Source of the DNA: Haematococcus lacustris
Lineage: Eukaryota > Chlorophyta > Chlorophyceae > Chlamydomonadales > Haematococcaceae
Length of the DNA stretch: 64,000 bases
Assembly (NCBI GenBank): GCA_030144725.1
Contig: JASKMD010000031.1
Location: 5,939,827-6,003,826, forward strand
Direction: 5' to 3'
Shown: positions 45,854-56,778 of the stretch, in pieces
How the letters are laid out: each line of letters begins with the position of its first letter
Numbering within the stretch: position 1 is the first letter of the stretch
The notes under the pieces: generated by a model
The model's database searches: none
What the model saw: only the letters and a program-made list of their open reading frames with translations
What the model was told of the DNA's origin: nothing
Position numbers and translations under genes: made by a program

Positions 45854-48478
45854 CACCAGCTAGGCCGGGCAGGCACCAGCTAGGCCGGGCAGGGGGTGGA
45901 GTGTCTGTGATGCTATTGAGGGCACAGGGCAGTGGGGAGCGTATGAATGATCAGGGTGATGGAAAGCTAGTATAGTAACTTTGTGCGGTGAGTGTGTGCG
46001 GATGTTGCTGGTGATGTGGTGTGATGTGGTGTGATGAGGGAGGCGGAGGGCAGTGCTGGGCGCCTGGAGGTGGGGGGAAGGCCACCTGGGGCCACGCTGA
46101 TGTAGGTGCAGAACAGGGATGGGGTGGAGGAGGGGTGCGGGCGGCTGAAGGGGGCTTGAGTGGTGCAGTGGGTGTTTACTGAGTACGAGGGCGAAGTGAA
46201 CAGAAGTGAAGCCTGCCAGAGTAGAGGTTCAGAGCATGACCAAAAACCTGCCCGTGGGGCTGAAGCCTGAGTTGGGGTGTGCTTAGCCAGGGGAGTGACT
46301 GCCACTGTTGTTGCTGGCACCGCAGGGCTGGCTGAAGCAGTTTGTGGAGGTGAGCCGTGGCAAGCTGCACCAGCTGCGCCTGAGGGCGCTGTCTGAGCTG
46401 GCCTGGGCGCTGGCCTGCTGGGGTTACACTCCAACCCCGGAGTGGCTGGCCGAGTACTTCAGGTGCGGCTCACCCCTGGTGGGGAGATCAGGGGAGGCCT
46501 GCAGGTCCCTGACTCACTGCACAGGTCTGGTCTACTCACAACTCCTGTCGCTGGCTCACAGCGACTCAGCTGCCAGTCTACTAGGTCACTGCAGTGGCTT
46601 CCCAGCACAAACCACCTTCCCCCTCACTCAGCAGTAGCCACTGGCCCGCAGCCCCGGCCACCTCACAGCTACCGGCCTGCGTCTAAGCTGACCGCCCTGC
46701 AAGTGGACCGTGTATGTCTGTCCTGGCCTTGGGTGTACAGGGTGACTCAGCCCAAGCTGCAAGAGTACAAGCCACACCACCTGGCCATTTCTGTCACCGC
46801 CCTCAAGAAGATGGGCTGCAAGGTACACCTTCCCTGCCTCTTCCCCTGCTGTCTAGATAAGGCCCCTCGCCCCACTCCACCCACCCCCACCCGCCCCACC
46901 CTGCCACACCCACTGCCTGCTGCCTGCACCACCAACCCTGTCACTCCCAGCCATCTGCACAGCAGGAGGGACAAAGGTGAGGCAGTGCTATACACAGGCT
47001 GTCAATTACATGCTTCACCCAGTGCTCCTTTGCATTGGCGACCCCCTACCCCACCCTAGCCCTTTCCTGCCTCCCCCCTTTGATGCCATCCCCTGTGGCA
47101 CCCTTCCACTGCTATGGTGCCATGACCTATGCCTGTTGTCACCCCGCCCAGGTGCCTGCCTGCTGGCTTGACGGCGCCCTCCACGCCTTCTGTCAGCAGC
47201 TGCCCGATGCCAAGGCACATGACCTGGTTTCCTTCCTGGTGCGTTGAGCACTGCGCCCTCATCCTGAGCAGGCTGTCGGGCCGGGTGTGTTGAGCACCCT
47301 CACAGGGCACTGGAAGGGCAGTGTGGCGCACAGCTGCCTGGAGGTCTGGCCCTTGGCTCAGCAGCACCACCCGGGTCATCATTGCTGCCACCCAAGCCCC
47401 ATCAGCACCGGCCTCAACATCAGCATCACCCCAACATCACATTGCACCCAGCATGAGCAGCTGCAGCCTGCTACCTGCACCGCCTACCGCTGGATGCACA
47501 GTAATGTGGAGAGGGCTGAACACCAGGGCTGGGTGGGGCACACCAGTGGTGTGTGCGTTGTGGCCAGGCACAGGGTCATGTAGGGTAGCCAGGGCAGGGC
47601 TGCTGCCCCTGGCTGGGGCTAGGTGGCAGGGGCAGTGTGTGACTTACACGCTGAAAATGGCAGCGTGTGAGGCAGGCCTGTATGGCTGGCCTGCCTGCGG
47701 GCTGTGCTTGTGTGGCAGCTGTGCACTTGTGGCGGCTGTTGCACCAGGCGGCTGCACCTGGCCCTTGCGGCTGCAGGACGGCATTGTGGAGCTGGCGGAC
47801 AACGCAGCCTGGATGAGTGCGCCCGAGACTGGCCGAGCGCTGCGCTCCCTGGCAGACTTTGCGGCCTCCAAGTTTGACATCTGCGACTGCCTGATGTCAG
47901 TCCCACACCCTCACCCCCACAACTCCCATGGCCAGCCATGCCTAGATCCTACACGCTCACCCCAATAAATCTCCTGTATACTCACCACAACACGCATCAC
48001 ACTCACACGACACTTGTACTCACCACACTCACAAGATGCACCCAGACCCCTACCCTTACCACCACAACTCCTTTTACCACAGCACAAGATAGCCACTGAC
48101 TGTTAGACTGATCACCCTCAGCCCTTGGACCCGGTTGTTACCTCTCACCACCCCCATTAGCCATAATGAGCCTCACACTAAGCACTCTCACCACCTGGTC
48201 CTGTCAGTCCACCGCCCCATCCCTGTCTGTGCCCTGCCCTGGCCCTGACCCGCAGGCATGCCAAGCTGCTGGTGGCCCTGACCACAGCGCAGTGCTGCCC
48301 CGGCCCCGCCTGGCTGCGAGCACAGCAGGCCAGCCTGGCCCGCAGCCTGGGCGCCGCGCAGCCTGGCGCACAGCCGCTGGACAACGCCACGGCCAGCGAG
48401 CTGTGCGCCGCATACGCAGCCTGGGACGTGCCCCTCAGCCCCAGCCTAGCCCAGGAGCTGGGCCTGAAGCCGCAGTGA
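40966..48478 (+). CDS. OPR-type helical-repeat protein, predicted organelle RNA factor
   Basis: Eleven exons keep phase: 40966-41214, 41442-41604, 41767-41965, 44624-44729, 45090-45238, 45550-45703, 46326-46462, 46741-46822, 47152-47238, 47777-47895 and 48256-48478 (about 555 residues). The repeats have the octotricopeptide pattern of a helix ending LxWALA followed by G/Y-x-P-P-x-x-W-L: LSELAWALACWGYTPTPEWL, QRLLWALSRIDYVPS, LSSLAWALAASGTRPTGAWL and ANILWSVCRLELMPPW. OPR proteins are expanded in Chlamydomonadales, where known members act in plastid or mitochondrial RNA stability, processing and translation; that role here is inferred. Intron 3 (2.66 kb) hosts a complete hAT element. The start is uncertain: Met at 40966 or 41002, or an upstream exon carrying the leader. 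A repeat-sized gap between exons 9 and 10 may hide a small exon. Confidence 0.85.
42484..42596 (+). repeat. (CCTGA)n microsatellite, left block
   Basis: About 22 pentamers, essentially perfect. The array is interrupted by the hAT element at 42597-44429 and resumes at 44430. Confidence 0.95.
42774..43544 (+). pseudogene. Reading frames inside the hAT-like element
   Basis: The first frame begins MTCVNDAAMDRFVVRGISAD and continues LIRQVDQHDEMLHRRALDRV. A second, partly overlapping frame (43045-43443) contains about five copies of a ten-residue unit of the form VAGRTRSASG. A third frame ends KICRHCKQPQEHHDFMGEV, stop at 43542-43544. Its C-x-x-C then His-His arrangement recalls a BED-type DNA-binding finger of hAT transposases. 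The frames do not join without frameshift or unseen introns. The transposase core is missing. Confidence 0.4.
43976..44036 (+). repeat. CTATCGCTGCCA 12-base tandem repeat
   Basis: About five perfect units of CTATCGCTGCCA inside the hAT-like element. Confidence 0.85.
44040..44222 (+). repeat. About 55-base tandem repeat
   Basis: Three imperfect copies containing TGTTGCATGCTGACCCACTA and GGGCTAGGGTGTGGGGCTAC, inside the hAT-like element. Confidence 0.8.
44430..44517 (+). repeat. (CCTGA)n microsatellite, right block
   Basis: About 17 pentamers continue the array interrupted by the hAT-like element. The array as a whole lies in intron 3 of the OPR gene. Confidence 0.95.
45776..45855 (+). repeat. 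(GGCA)n microsatellite
   Basis: About 19 tetramers in OPR intron 6, followed by a twice-repeated GGCACCAGCTAGGCCGGGCA unit. Confidence 0.95.
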
Positions 48479-49800
48479 CAGCAGACACCTGCTCGGGCTG
48501 CTGCTGGGGCAGTGTGGCGGGGTGTGTGATCCGGAGGTGTATTAATAGCCACCTGTGTTGGGGCACCTGTGTTGGGGCAGCTGCGGGTGTGCCGGCACAG
48601 CCTGCTTGCTTGCCAATCAGCTCCTGTGGGGTTGCCATGCCTGGCTCCTGCTGCAGCTGGCTGCAGCTGTGTCCCTGCATTTGCCAGCAAGTGATGGCCG
48701 TGACATTGCACATGACAGTGAGTAGGAGCAGGACGAGAGGAGAGATAGGGGAGAGTGGGGTGGGGGGGGCCTGGGGATCAGGGAGACGGGGGTGATGTAC
48801 CTTGGACGGCTCGGGAGTCATGTGACAGGAGCGGCCGTACTGCTAGTGGGGGTGGGGTCAGGAGGTGCGGAGATCATGCATGGCGTATCGTGCATGGCGT
48901 AGGAGGGAAAGCGCGATGAGGGATGACACTTGCTGTCGAGGAGTTTTGTTTTAGCCGAACTAATGATACTAGACCGCTGGAGCTGTGACGATTGACGCAG
49001 CAATTGTAATTGTTTTGACAGCGGACCTGTTCGCCTTGCCAAGTACGTGCTGAGTATGTGCCACATTGAGGAGTGGAAGTGGGCACGTGCAACAAACGAA
49101 CTTGGGGGCCACTTGCAACAAACAAATGAATAGGCCAGCCCGTCGTCGTCAACGTCACCGTGGCAACCGCTGCTGGCGACCATCCCCGCCACCACCCCAG
49201 TTTCCTGGGGAGTCCCTACACTTCTCCACAGTAGGTTGCTAGAGCCCTACCTGGGTGGTTGGATAGTATTGACAAGCCTCCCTCCCCGCCCCCACCCCAC
49301 TCAGCCACATGGGCCATGGGCACATGGGCCATGGGGTGCTGCACATTATCTTACATTCGCCATCATAAACCTGACGCTGCGGCATCGCCAGACGACAACA
49401 CATAGCTGGAGATTGATCAACCTCAATGTGTTTGTTGTTCAGCCAAGTGCGACGCACGTCACTCTGTCAATACTTGACAGTACTTGCAGCCTACCTACAA
49501 GCATCCAGGACGTGAGGTGAAGGCCATCTACTGTATTGTCACACAATCGGCACTCTGCTGGGTTATACACTTATCATGACCTCTCCCTGCCAGTGTGGTA
49601 ACCTCATGTGCAGCATGTCGCTGCAGCTGCTGCACAACAAGACAGGGTACAGTCAACTGTGCAGCGGCAGTCAGTCGCAGCAACCGACCACCACCCCTAG
49701 TAGCATAGTATTACTGTACACCCCTAGTGGGCGGCAATCACAACTATCAGCACAATTGCTGCTTCTTTTTGACCGAATGTTGATGCTCGTGGCTGCTCGG
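48479..49800. other. Downstream of the OPR gene, no gene seen
   Basis: Holds the OPR 3' UTR and a roughly 125-base segment (49186-49312) that is duplicated at 52557-52690 on the other side of the hAT element. Short open frames lack recognisable features. Confidence 0.45.
49186..49312 (+). repeat. Duplicated segment, left copy
   Basis: Shares CCTACACTTCTCCACAGTAG, GTTGCTA, AGAGCCCTACCTGGGTGGTT and CCCGCCCCCACCCCACTCAG with 52557-52690, in the same orientation. The right copy has a short insertion of about 11 bases. Confidence 0.75.
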
Positions 49801-52373
49801 TAGGGCGCGACCGATCATATGACTTGCTGAGGAATTGGTCATATGACTGAATATGATGGCTTAAAGATGTGATATGACCGGGTCTGTAGTCAAGTGGTAT
49901 ATGTGGCAGGTCGCCTCACAAATCCACCTGGGAACCCCGAGTGTAAAAAGGGTTTGACGCTCAGGCCCTCCCAACATGGGGTTGGTAATATGCATGCGAT
50001 TATTCTCTCAATACTGCACCGTTTTCGATAGCGTTTATCACATTGGCTAGCTGTAAATCAATGCCCTCGTCATCTGACCATCAGCGCAAGCCATTGGAGT
50101 TTTTGCTCGCGTACTGCCACATGTGCCCGCGAACAAACCACAGCGGCGATATGGGTCTCCTTGGCACGGTGAGCCACATCGCTGTGACCCCATCTACCTA
50201 GCGCAGTGAGCTGGTTGTGCACACATGGAATGTCCGGCAAACACCCATCGCGATGCCTGCCGGGCGTGCAGGGCGCCTAGACGGGGTGATTGAAACATAT
50301 CTCCATGCTCGCTTCCGCCGTGTACACCAGTTGGGTCGGTGCACACTTAGGTATCACCGGCTTACACCCCCCCTCCTCCACTGTGTCCTCCACTGTGTTG
50401 CACCCGCTGCATCCACAGGAATTTGGCCATGGAATGTTTGTTCTATACCCATTGGCGCATCTATTGAAACAAACCGCACGTTAAACAGCCCAGGCCTCTA
50501 TCAGTTTGACATCTTCAAAGTGACATCATGTTCTCCAAGCAGAATCAGGGCTACGGGCCTGTGGGGTTGCAGTTGAGCTATGAAACTTTGCACGCAGGTG
50601 GATGGCATGTAGGGGAGTGTAACTCTTAGAGGAGCCGAGTCCTGATTCGGTCATGGTGTGGAGTTGTGTGTCTGACTGCATGGCCCCGGTCCTGAGATCG
50701 GCTAAGGGAGTTGGGGGTCACAGACCAAAGTGTGCTTTTGGCTTATCTGAGTATGAGCGTTTGTAACACTATCTTAGAGGAGCTTAACCTAGTAAGTAGC
50801 ACGTTGTAAGTCCAAATGGTCGAGCTGTGGCATTGCCCTCCAGGTATGGGTAGGAGGTGGGCTCAGTGCCACATTCCCGCATCCGCTTTCCGATCCGACT
50901 GCTGCTTCCGGCGCGCATGCTCATGTAGAGCAGCCTAAGCGGCGCGGGCGGTCGAAGCGATGACTGCATGCCTCGCTGTGGCTCAGATTTGAATTAGTAA
51001 CTTTGAAGCTTTGCTGTGCACGGCCTACTGACTGGATAAATATTCTGGATGAGTGAAAGGTAGCTGGCTGGGTTGGCTACATTGTGAGCCAGCTAGCATT
51101 AAATTTGGCGCAGTGAGTGCAGAGTTACAGCCGTCCTACTACCAGGGGTCGGTTTACTGCCATTTTTTTAATGTTGGGGGCGCCTGATTGACGCCCTCCA
51201 AACCTGTATCGCTCTCAATTGTAGCTAGTAACTTCTCTACCCTCCGCCAAATTAAATCACGATTGAAACCAAGTTGAGACCACGGCAATGAGGTTACAGG
51301 GCTAGATTACACCCGTTGCGTGACCAGCACAGTGACTTGTGGGGCCTTCCGGGGCACAGAGCACTAACATGTAGCACACTAGAACAGCTCGATGGCCAAC
51401 TCCTTCTCCAGGTCACGCTGGTTGCAGTTGGTGAGCTCATCATTAGCTTGAATGAACACCAGTTCCTCAGCCTTCTCAATGCTCAGGTTGTTGCGGTGCG
51501 CATCCGCAAAGGTTCGCCCCCATGCAGACCAATTCCTTTCTGCAGCGCATGTGGAGACATGCACGGACAGCAACCGCATGGCTGCCTTGGCCAGGATTGG
51601 GAACTTGGACTGGGCATAAACCTGCCACCAGGTCAGCCGCTGGTGGGCGGGGGCAATGACAGTGACCGTGCGGCCGTTGAGCTCTGTAGCCTTGGTCATG
51701 CGCAAGATGATGTTGGCCCCACGTGTCATGTCCGGCTGCAGCGTCCGGAGCAGCCTGTGTGTGGTGTACAAACCTTGTAGCATGCGATGCTATGGTTGCA
51801 TGGCTGTTGCGGAGTAGCAAGTGGTACTTCATCTCACCTCAGCCAGGCGGGCCACTACGAGCGAAGGGTGTGCCAGAGGTGTAAAGGAAAAGAGAGAATT
51901 CTTGCTTGGCCTCAGCAAGCACCGCAGGGGACTGGGCGGAGCTGGGAGGTGGTGGAGTTGCGCTTGTGCTGGCATGGCGGCCAACACAAGCGGCGCAGGA
52001 GTTGTGCTGGGTCTGCGCCCACGGAATGTTGTTGACAGATAGGCATGCCGAGCAGAGCAAACAGACGACGCTGACTGCGCGAAGCACTTTGCGGTTCGAC
52101 CCGACGCGCTCAGTGATTTGGAGCGCGTAGTTTTCGCTCTTGCGACTAGCTTAGTGTCCTTCAAGTGGTGGTAAAGTGCCATCAGAGTCCATTGCTTGTT
52201 GTTGAACATCTGAGTTTCGTTTTCGGCCCAGGGAGGTATCACGGGTGGAGGGCTTGCCATCGCAGCTAACGCGCAATTAACTTGCTCGGGTTTGGGTTAG
52301 TTAGTTTTCATCATATTCCATCATGCTTGATCATATGGGGTCATATCTTAAAGATTATTTCGGGCGCGCCTTA
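49801..52373 (-). mobile_element. hAT transposon with 8 bp target duplication and decayed transposase
   Basis: 2,573 bp. The left end is TAGGGCGCGACCGATCATAT and the right end, inverted, is TAAGGCGCGCCCGAAATAAT. The flanking octamers are identical, CTGCTCGG at 49793-49800 and 52374-52381, giving exact boundaries and the hAT target-duplication size. Transposase coding remains lie on the minus strand near the right end. A deleted copy of the same family lies at 37529-38835 in opposite orientation. Identity of the TSD and the partial termini supports fairly recent insertion, but the transposase is broken. Confidence 0.85.
51379..52260 (-). pseudogene. hAT transposase remnant with dimerisation domain
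   Basis: The N-terminal part starts MASPPPVIPPWAENETQMFN and, after a frameshift, reads KQEFSLFLYTSGTPFARSG, resembling the hAT segment before the catalytic core. The C-terminal part (51379-51783) reads FPILAKAAMRLLSVHVSTCA, AERNWSAWGRTFADAHRNNL and AEELVFIQAN. That is the characteristic hAT C-terminal dimerisation domain (E-R-x-W-S followed by R-x-x-L and F-I-x-x-N). Only about 290 codons remain, against about 600 or more in intact family members, so the middle, including most catalytic residues, is deleted. Confidence 0.75.
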
Positions 52374-52419
52374 CTGCTCGGGAGCCACAGGTTCCAATGT
52401 ATTCAGTGATGCGGCATTA

Positions 52420-52500
52420 CAGAATTACAAAGTTACTTACTTACTTACGCAGTGTAATCACATGTAAATTACATGTAACTACATGTAATTACACAGGAAT
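52420..52500. repeat. Palindromic ACATGTAA-rich tract
   Basis: CTTACTTACTTACTTACG is followed by several overlapping ACATGTAATTACATGT-like inverted repeats, immediately outside the hAT right end. AT-rich and hairpin-forming. No gene. Confidence 0.6.
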
Positions 52501-52556
52501 TACAGCCCCTTTTTCTCGTCACTGGCTCATTTTCTTCAGCCGACATTGTGAGACTT

Positions 52557-52690
52557 CCACCCCAGTTTTCTGGGGAGCCCCTACACTTCTCCACAGTAGG
52601 TTGCTACTAGCAATGCTAGAGCCCTACCTGGGTGGTTGGGTAGTACTGACAAGCCCCCATCCCCGCCCCCACCCCACTCAGCCACTCAGC
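52557..52690 (+). repeat. Duplicated segment, right copy
   Basis: Second copy of the segment at 49186-49312, in direct orientation. The two copies bracket the hAT element at 49801-52373. Confidence 0.75.
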
Positions 52691-53071
52691 ATAGTATTAC
52701 CAGTCGCTACCTAGTGTGAAAACGTGTAAGGCTCCCAGGGTAGGGCTACAGTGGCTCTGAAAGGACGGCGGCCAACTGCGTAAGCAGGGATACCCGCAGG
52801 AACAAAAAATCCAACAAATTAGAGTGAATACAGTTACGGTTCTTAAATGACAGGACGAAGCTCCGTTGCTCTGCTAGCCGCTTGGTGGTAGTAGTTGTAG
52901 AGGCGCGCAGGCGCCCTTGTTGTCGAACAGCTACCCTGTTTTAGCGAGGCCCTCGGCACCCTCACCAGGCAGGCTGCGTAAATGACAGGTGAATAGCGCA
53001 AGAAACGGGGGCCCAGCGGGCCTGCGCAGTGTGCCCAGTGTGCCCAGCGGGCCTGCGCAAACGACTTCTCA

Positions 53072-53571
53072 NNNNNNNNNNNNNNNNNNNNNNNNNNNNN
53101 NNNNNNNNNNNNNNNNNNNNNNNNNNNNNNNNNNNNNNNNNNNNNNNNNNNNNNNNNNNNNNNNNNNNNNNNNNNNNNNNNNNNNNNNNNNNNNNNNNNN
53201 NNNNNNNNNNNNNNNNNNNNNNNNNNNNNNNNNNNNNNNNNNNNNNNNNNNNNNNNNNNNNNNNNNNNNNNNNNNNNNNNNNNNNNNNNNNNNNNNNNNN
53301 NNNNNNNNNNNNNNNNNNNNNNNNNNNNNNNNNNNNNNNNNNNNNNNNNNNNNNNNNNNNNNNNNNNNNNNNNNNNNNNNNNNNNNNNNNNNNNNNNNNN
53401 NNNNNNNNNNNNNNNNNNNNNNNNNNNNNNNNNNNNNNNNNNNNNNNNNNNNNNNNNNNNNNNNNNNNNNNNNNNNNNNNNNNNNNNNNNNNNNNNNNNN
53501 NNNNNNNNNNNNNNNNNNNNNNNNNNNNNNNNNNNNNNNNNNNNNNNNNNNNNNNNNNNNNNNNNNNNNNN
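53072..53571. other. Assembly gap of 500 N
   Basis: Exactly 500 N, the size of a conventional placeholder, so the true gap length is unknown. Any frame crossing it is meaningless. Confidence 1.
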
Positions 53572-53573
53572 GT

Positions 53574-53969
53574 GAGAGCAGGCTGAGGGGCAGCGGGGAG
53601 CGGCTGGGCAAGGTTGGGGGGGCGGCAGCAGCAGGTGGGGAGGCTGAGGTCAAGCAGAGGGGGGGCCTGGCGGGACTGAAGGAGCAGCAGGGGGGCAGCA
53701 GGGGGGGCCTGAGCCTGAGCCCCCCCTCCCACGACAGCAGCCCCTCACAGGGGCAGCCAGGGGCAGGCAGTGGGGTAGGGACCCCGCCGCCTCAGCCGCT
53801 GTCGAGTTATGTGTCAGCCCCGGGGAAGGGGTGGCGGTGGGAGGAGGAGGCGGGGGAGCCTGAGGGCGTGGGGGGTGCTGGGGGCCTGGAGCAGGTGGCT
53901 GCGTCCCTGAGGTCCATGATAGCGTCGGCCAACACTGCGCTGGAGGCGGGCCGGCAGCCGGCCACCTGA
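53574..53969 (+). CDS. C-terminal part of an unidentified protein after the gap
   Basis: An open plus-strand frame begins at the gap edge and ends at a stop at 53967-53969. It encodes a Gly/Ser/Gln/Pro-rich stretch followed by a better-conserved-looking helical end (LEQVAASLRSMIASANTALE, then AGRQPAT and stop). The 5' part is in or beyond the gap. I do not recognise it. GC-rich composition and the ordered C-terminal helix suggest real coding sequence, but with no splice site or homology to support it this is tentative. Confidence 0.4.
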   Translation, partial: ESRLRGSGERLGKVGGAAAAGGEAEVKQRGGLAGLKEQQGGSRGGLSLSPPSHDSSPSQGQPGAGSGVGTPPPQPLSSYVSAPGKGWRWEEEAGEPEGVGGAGGLEQVAASLRSMIASANTALEAGRQPAT

Positions 53970-55008
53970 GGCGTTGGGAGGGGAGGGGAGGGTCGTGGGG
54001 CCTGGGCTGGGTGGGGTGGGGTGGGGGGAGCGTAGCAGCTCCAACAGGGGGTGAGGGCTGTGGGGGCTGCGGGGGCTGCGGGTCCAGCTGGGGTCCAGTC
54101 AGGCCCTCCTTTCCCGAGCTACCTCCTCCCAACCTCCCACCACCCACTAGCCCAGCCCAGCGTGCCCCCCCCTTGGCTTCCTCCCAGCCCTTGGCCGGAT
54201 CAGCCAATAGCCGAAGAGAGCTCAGCCAAGGCTTCCGCTGCCAGGGCTTCCGCTGAGTAGGTTACATTGGGCGTTACAATTGAGGCGTTGTAGTGCTTTG
54301 TGCTGCTTTGCGCGGAAGTCACTGATGTTTGTTGGCCTGGGCTGGCAATTATCTCACAGTTACCTCATTGGCAGGGGCTGCAATGATTGTTTAAGTTATT
54401 ACTCTATTCAATCATCCCATGCATTCGCCCCTCAACACAACCTTGGGTAGTCCCGCTATTGGTCCCTAGTGGTCCTTACTGGTCCGACTCAACTGGAGGC
54501 CCTAGTAAGGGAAGAGGGGTCCCAAAAACGGCTTCCACGGCGCCCTTTCCAACCCCCACGCACTAGCGAGAACAATCCGTGTGCAGCAAGGCGGCGTTTG
54601 CTTCATCCGTGCCGGACCGAAGATGTGCGGACACGTGCAGCCGGCCAGCGGCGGTGCTGCGCGCCAACCGGGCGTGTCAGTGAACTGAGTTTGTCAGCTT
54701 TGCTGAAGGCTGGTACGGTGGTATTGGTACACCTCTAGCACTCGATCTTCAAACATAAGTAGTGCCTGCTTAAACACCCCCACCCCTCCATGACTGTAAG
54801 TTTACAGGATCTCGACCACCTCTTGGGCACACCCCAAGTGAAGCCCATACTGAAACTTATGAAGTTATGGCTTGAGCCGCACGCTCCCAAAACACCACAA
54901 ACTTCACTGCAAGGACTTCTCATGTGCAAGCTCTGATGGCTGCGCGGTTGGGAGGACCAGTAGCGCATTGGCCACTTGGACACCTACTGAGCCAATTGAG
55001 AGTACAAG
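53970..55008. other. Intergenic, no supported gene
   Basis: Contains TATTGGTCCCTAGTGGTCC-type short repeats near 54455-54485 and a plus-strand open frame at 54469-54738 without recognisable domains. The right part should carry the promoter of the DUF4079 gene. Confidence 0.4.
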
Positions 55009-56778
55009 ATGCTCAAAGCATTCGCCAGCACCGCTCCTTTTGCCCCTAGGTTGAAACCGCGATGCCCGACAGCTCCCCGCATCAACAGCCGCGGTGCTGG
55101 ACGATGCAATGCCGTGCTCCCTGGTAACCGTGCAATGCAGTACTCCTTTTTCCATACGGCCAGGGCGCGCGCACACATACACAAAAGCCAATGCACACCG
55201 TGCCTTCGCGCTGCAGTTGAGGTGGTTCAGAGCGTACGGGAGGCATTGCAGCCGCAGGTGGGCTTGCGCAGGAACCTGCGGCTACGGTTGCTCCCGCGCA
55301 CCCGCCATGAGCAACGCACCGCCTTGCCTCTGCAGGCCGACACTTTTTCTGCCCTAAACCTTCCAGAAGCTTTGGTACACTGGGGTGAGCACTGCCGTCA
55401 CAGCCTCCACCCCCAGCTCTGCGCTGCAGCTGAGCATCCTTGCCTTGCCTTGTGTTGCGAACGATCTGCACTCAAGGTCTGCGCTACCAGACCGCACGTT
55501 CTGCACTCCACTCTGCCCTACCCAGCAGTGTCGCCCTCGCCACGCATTGCCACATGACACACTGCTGCTGCTGCTGCTGGGATGTGCAGGACACCCTGGC
55601 AACATGATGGTGGGCCCCACATCCCCCTGAGTCACAGCAAAGTCCTGGCAAACCCTGCTGCTCCTACAGTAGATGGTGGTTGGTGGCAGCTGACATAAGG
55701 CCAGCCTGACCAGCACTTACAGCAGCACTCAGCAGCCAGCCTAACCTGCCCAGCCACCCTCCCGGGCTGTTGTGCCGTAGACCTCCTCCACCACTGATGC
55801 CAGTGACGGTGATGGTGGGGCTGCGCCCATGCCTGATCGTCTCAAGCCTGAACCGCCTTAATTGTGCAGGTGGTGCTCTTAGCCATGGGGGGCTACGGTG
55901 CAGGTGAGCCACAGCTGGGCCCCAAACGCTACTCAGCATCTGACTTGACAACCAGGCACTGTTGGTGCCATACATTACAAGGGGGAGCGCTTGGTTGCAG
56001 AAGTCACTACTCAGCATCAGGGCAATGCTCTGACGGCGATGATGATGCCCAGTGGTCAGGGGGGTTGCCCCAGGAACGTGCCATCGATGTGGGGTTTGCA
56101 GTCATCAAGGGTGCGACCGAGGATGCTACAACGTGTTTGTAGTAGCTGAGTGAGATTATCCACAGGTCGACATGTTGTTCCTTGTTGAATAAGTTTTGTT
56201 GACCTGACATGTAAAGGGGTGGTAGGGCGTAGCTGCCTGTGCAGTGCTTGACTGCCTGTTGCCTGTTCCGTTTGCCCACGTTCAGGATACTTGGGCTGGC
56301 AGATCCGCAACTCAAGCGGAGGTGCGGCCTTGCAGACCGCTAAAGACATGCACCCGAAGCTGGCAGCCGGCATGACGTTCTTCTTTGCTGCGGTGCGTGT
56401 GCGTCGTGAGAGAACATCTTGACTGCCAGCTTGCATATGCTCACGCCGCAACAACGAGACAAGTCCCGCGCGCCGCGACTCCTCCAATGTGCGGAAGCAA
56501 CCACCTCACACCTGCCAACTGACACGGTGCCTCGTGTGCAGGGCGCAGCGGGCGGCGTGTTGAGCTTGATGATGCAGGGACGGCCCATCTTTGAGTCTGG
56601 ACACGCCGTGTCTGGGCTGCTGGGCTTGGGCCTCTTGGCAGTGCAGGCGTCGCTGCCGACTGTCTTTGCGTCGGGCGGGGCGGCAGCAAGGACGGCGCAC
56701 GCGTACTTAGGGACCGCCATCTTGGCGTTGTTCGCCGTCCACGCAGTTCAGGGAATCCAGCTAGGCTTGTCCATCTGA
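55009..56778 (+). CDS. DUF4079 family membrane protein, plastid
   Basis: Function unknown. The family is conserved in cyanobacteria and plastids. Seven exons keep phase: 55009-55123, 55217-55257, 55336-55384, 55590-55609, 55870-55903, 56286-56392 and 56542-56778 (about 200 residues). Exon 1 gives a basic Ser/Ala/Pro-rich plastid leader. Splicing creates the family core LPEALVHWGHPGNMM, VVLLAMGGYGAGYLGWQIR, then MHPKLAAGMTFFFAAGAAGG and LMMQGRPIFES, and a last membrane pair ending RTAHAYLGTAILALFAVHA and GIQLGLSI. Exon 4 is only 20 bases, but phase and family conservation (the HP motif) support it. Exons 1-3 could alternatively be read through as one exon, since the frame stays open. A TGTAA at about 57275 could be the polyadenylation signal. 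Dispersed repeat family A lies in intron 5. Confidence 0.88.
56050..56205 (-). repeat. Dispersed repeat family A, copy 3
   Basis: The inverted copy of 4211-4372 lies in intron 5 of the DUF4079 gene. It keeps AACAAAACTTATTCAACAAG and GCATCCTCGGTCGCACCCTT on the minus strand. Confidence 0.65.

Noticed and set aside
52962..53969. Open frames spanning the assembly gap
   Set aside because: The middle is 500 N. Continuity across the gap is an artefact, so only the stretch after the gap is considered.
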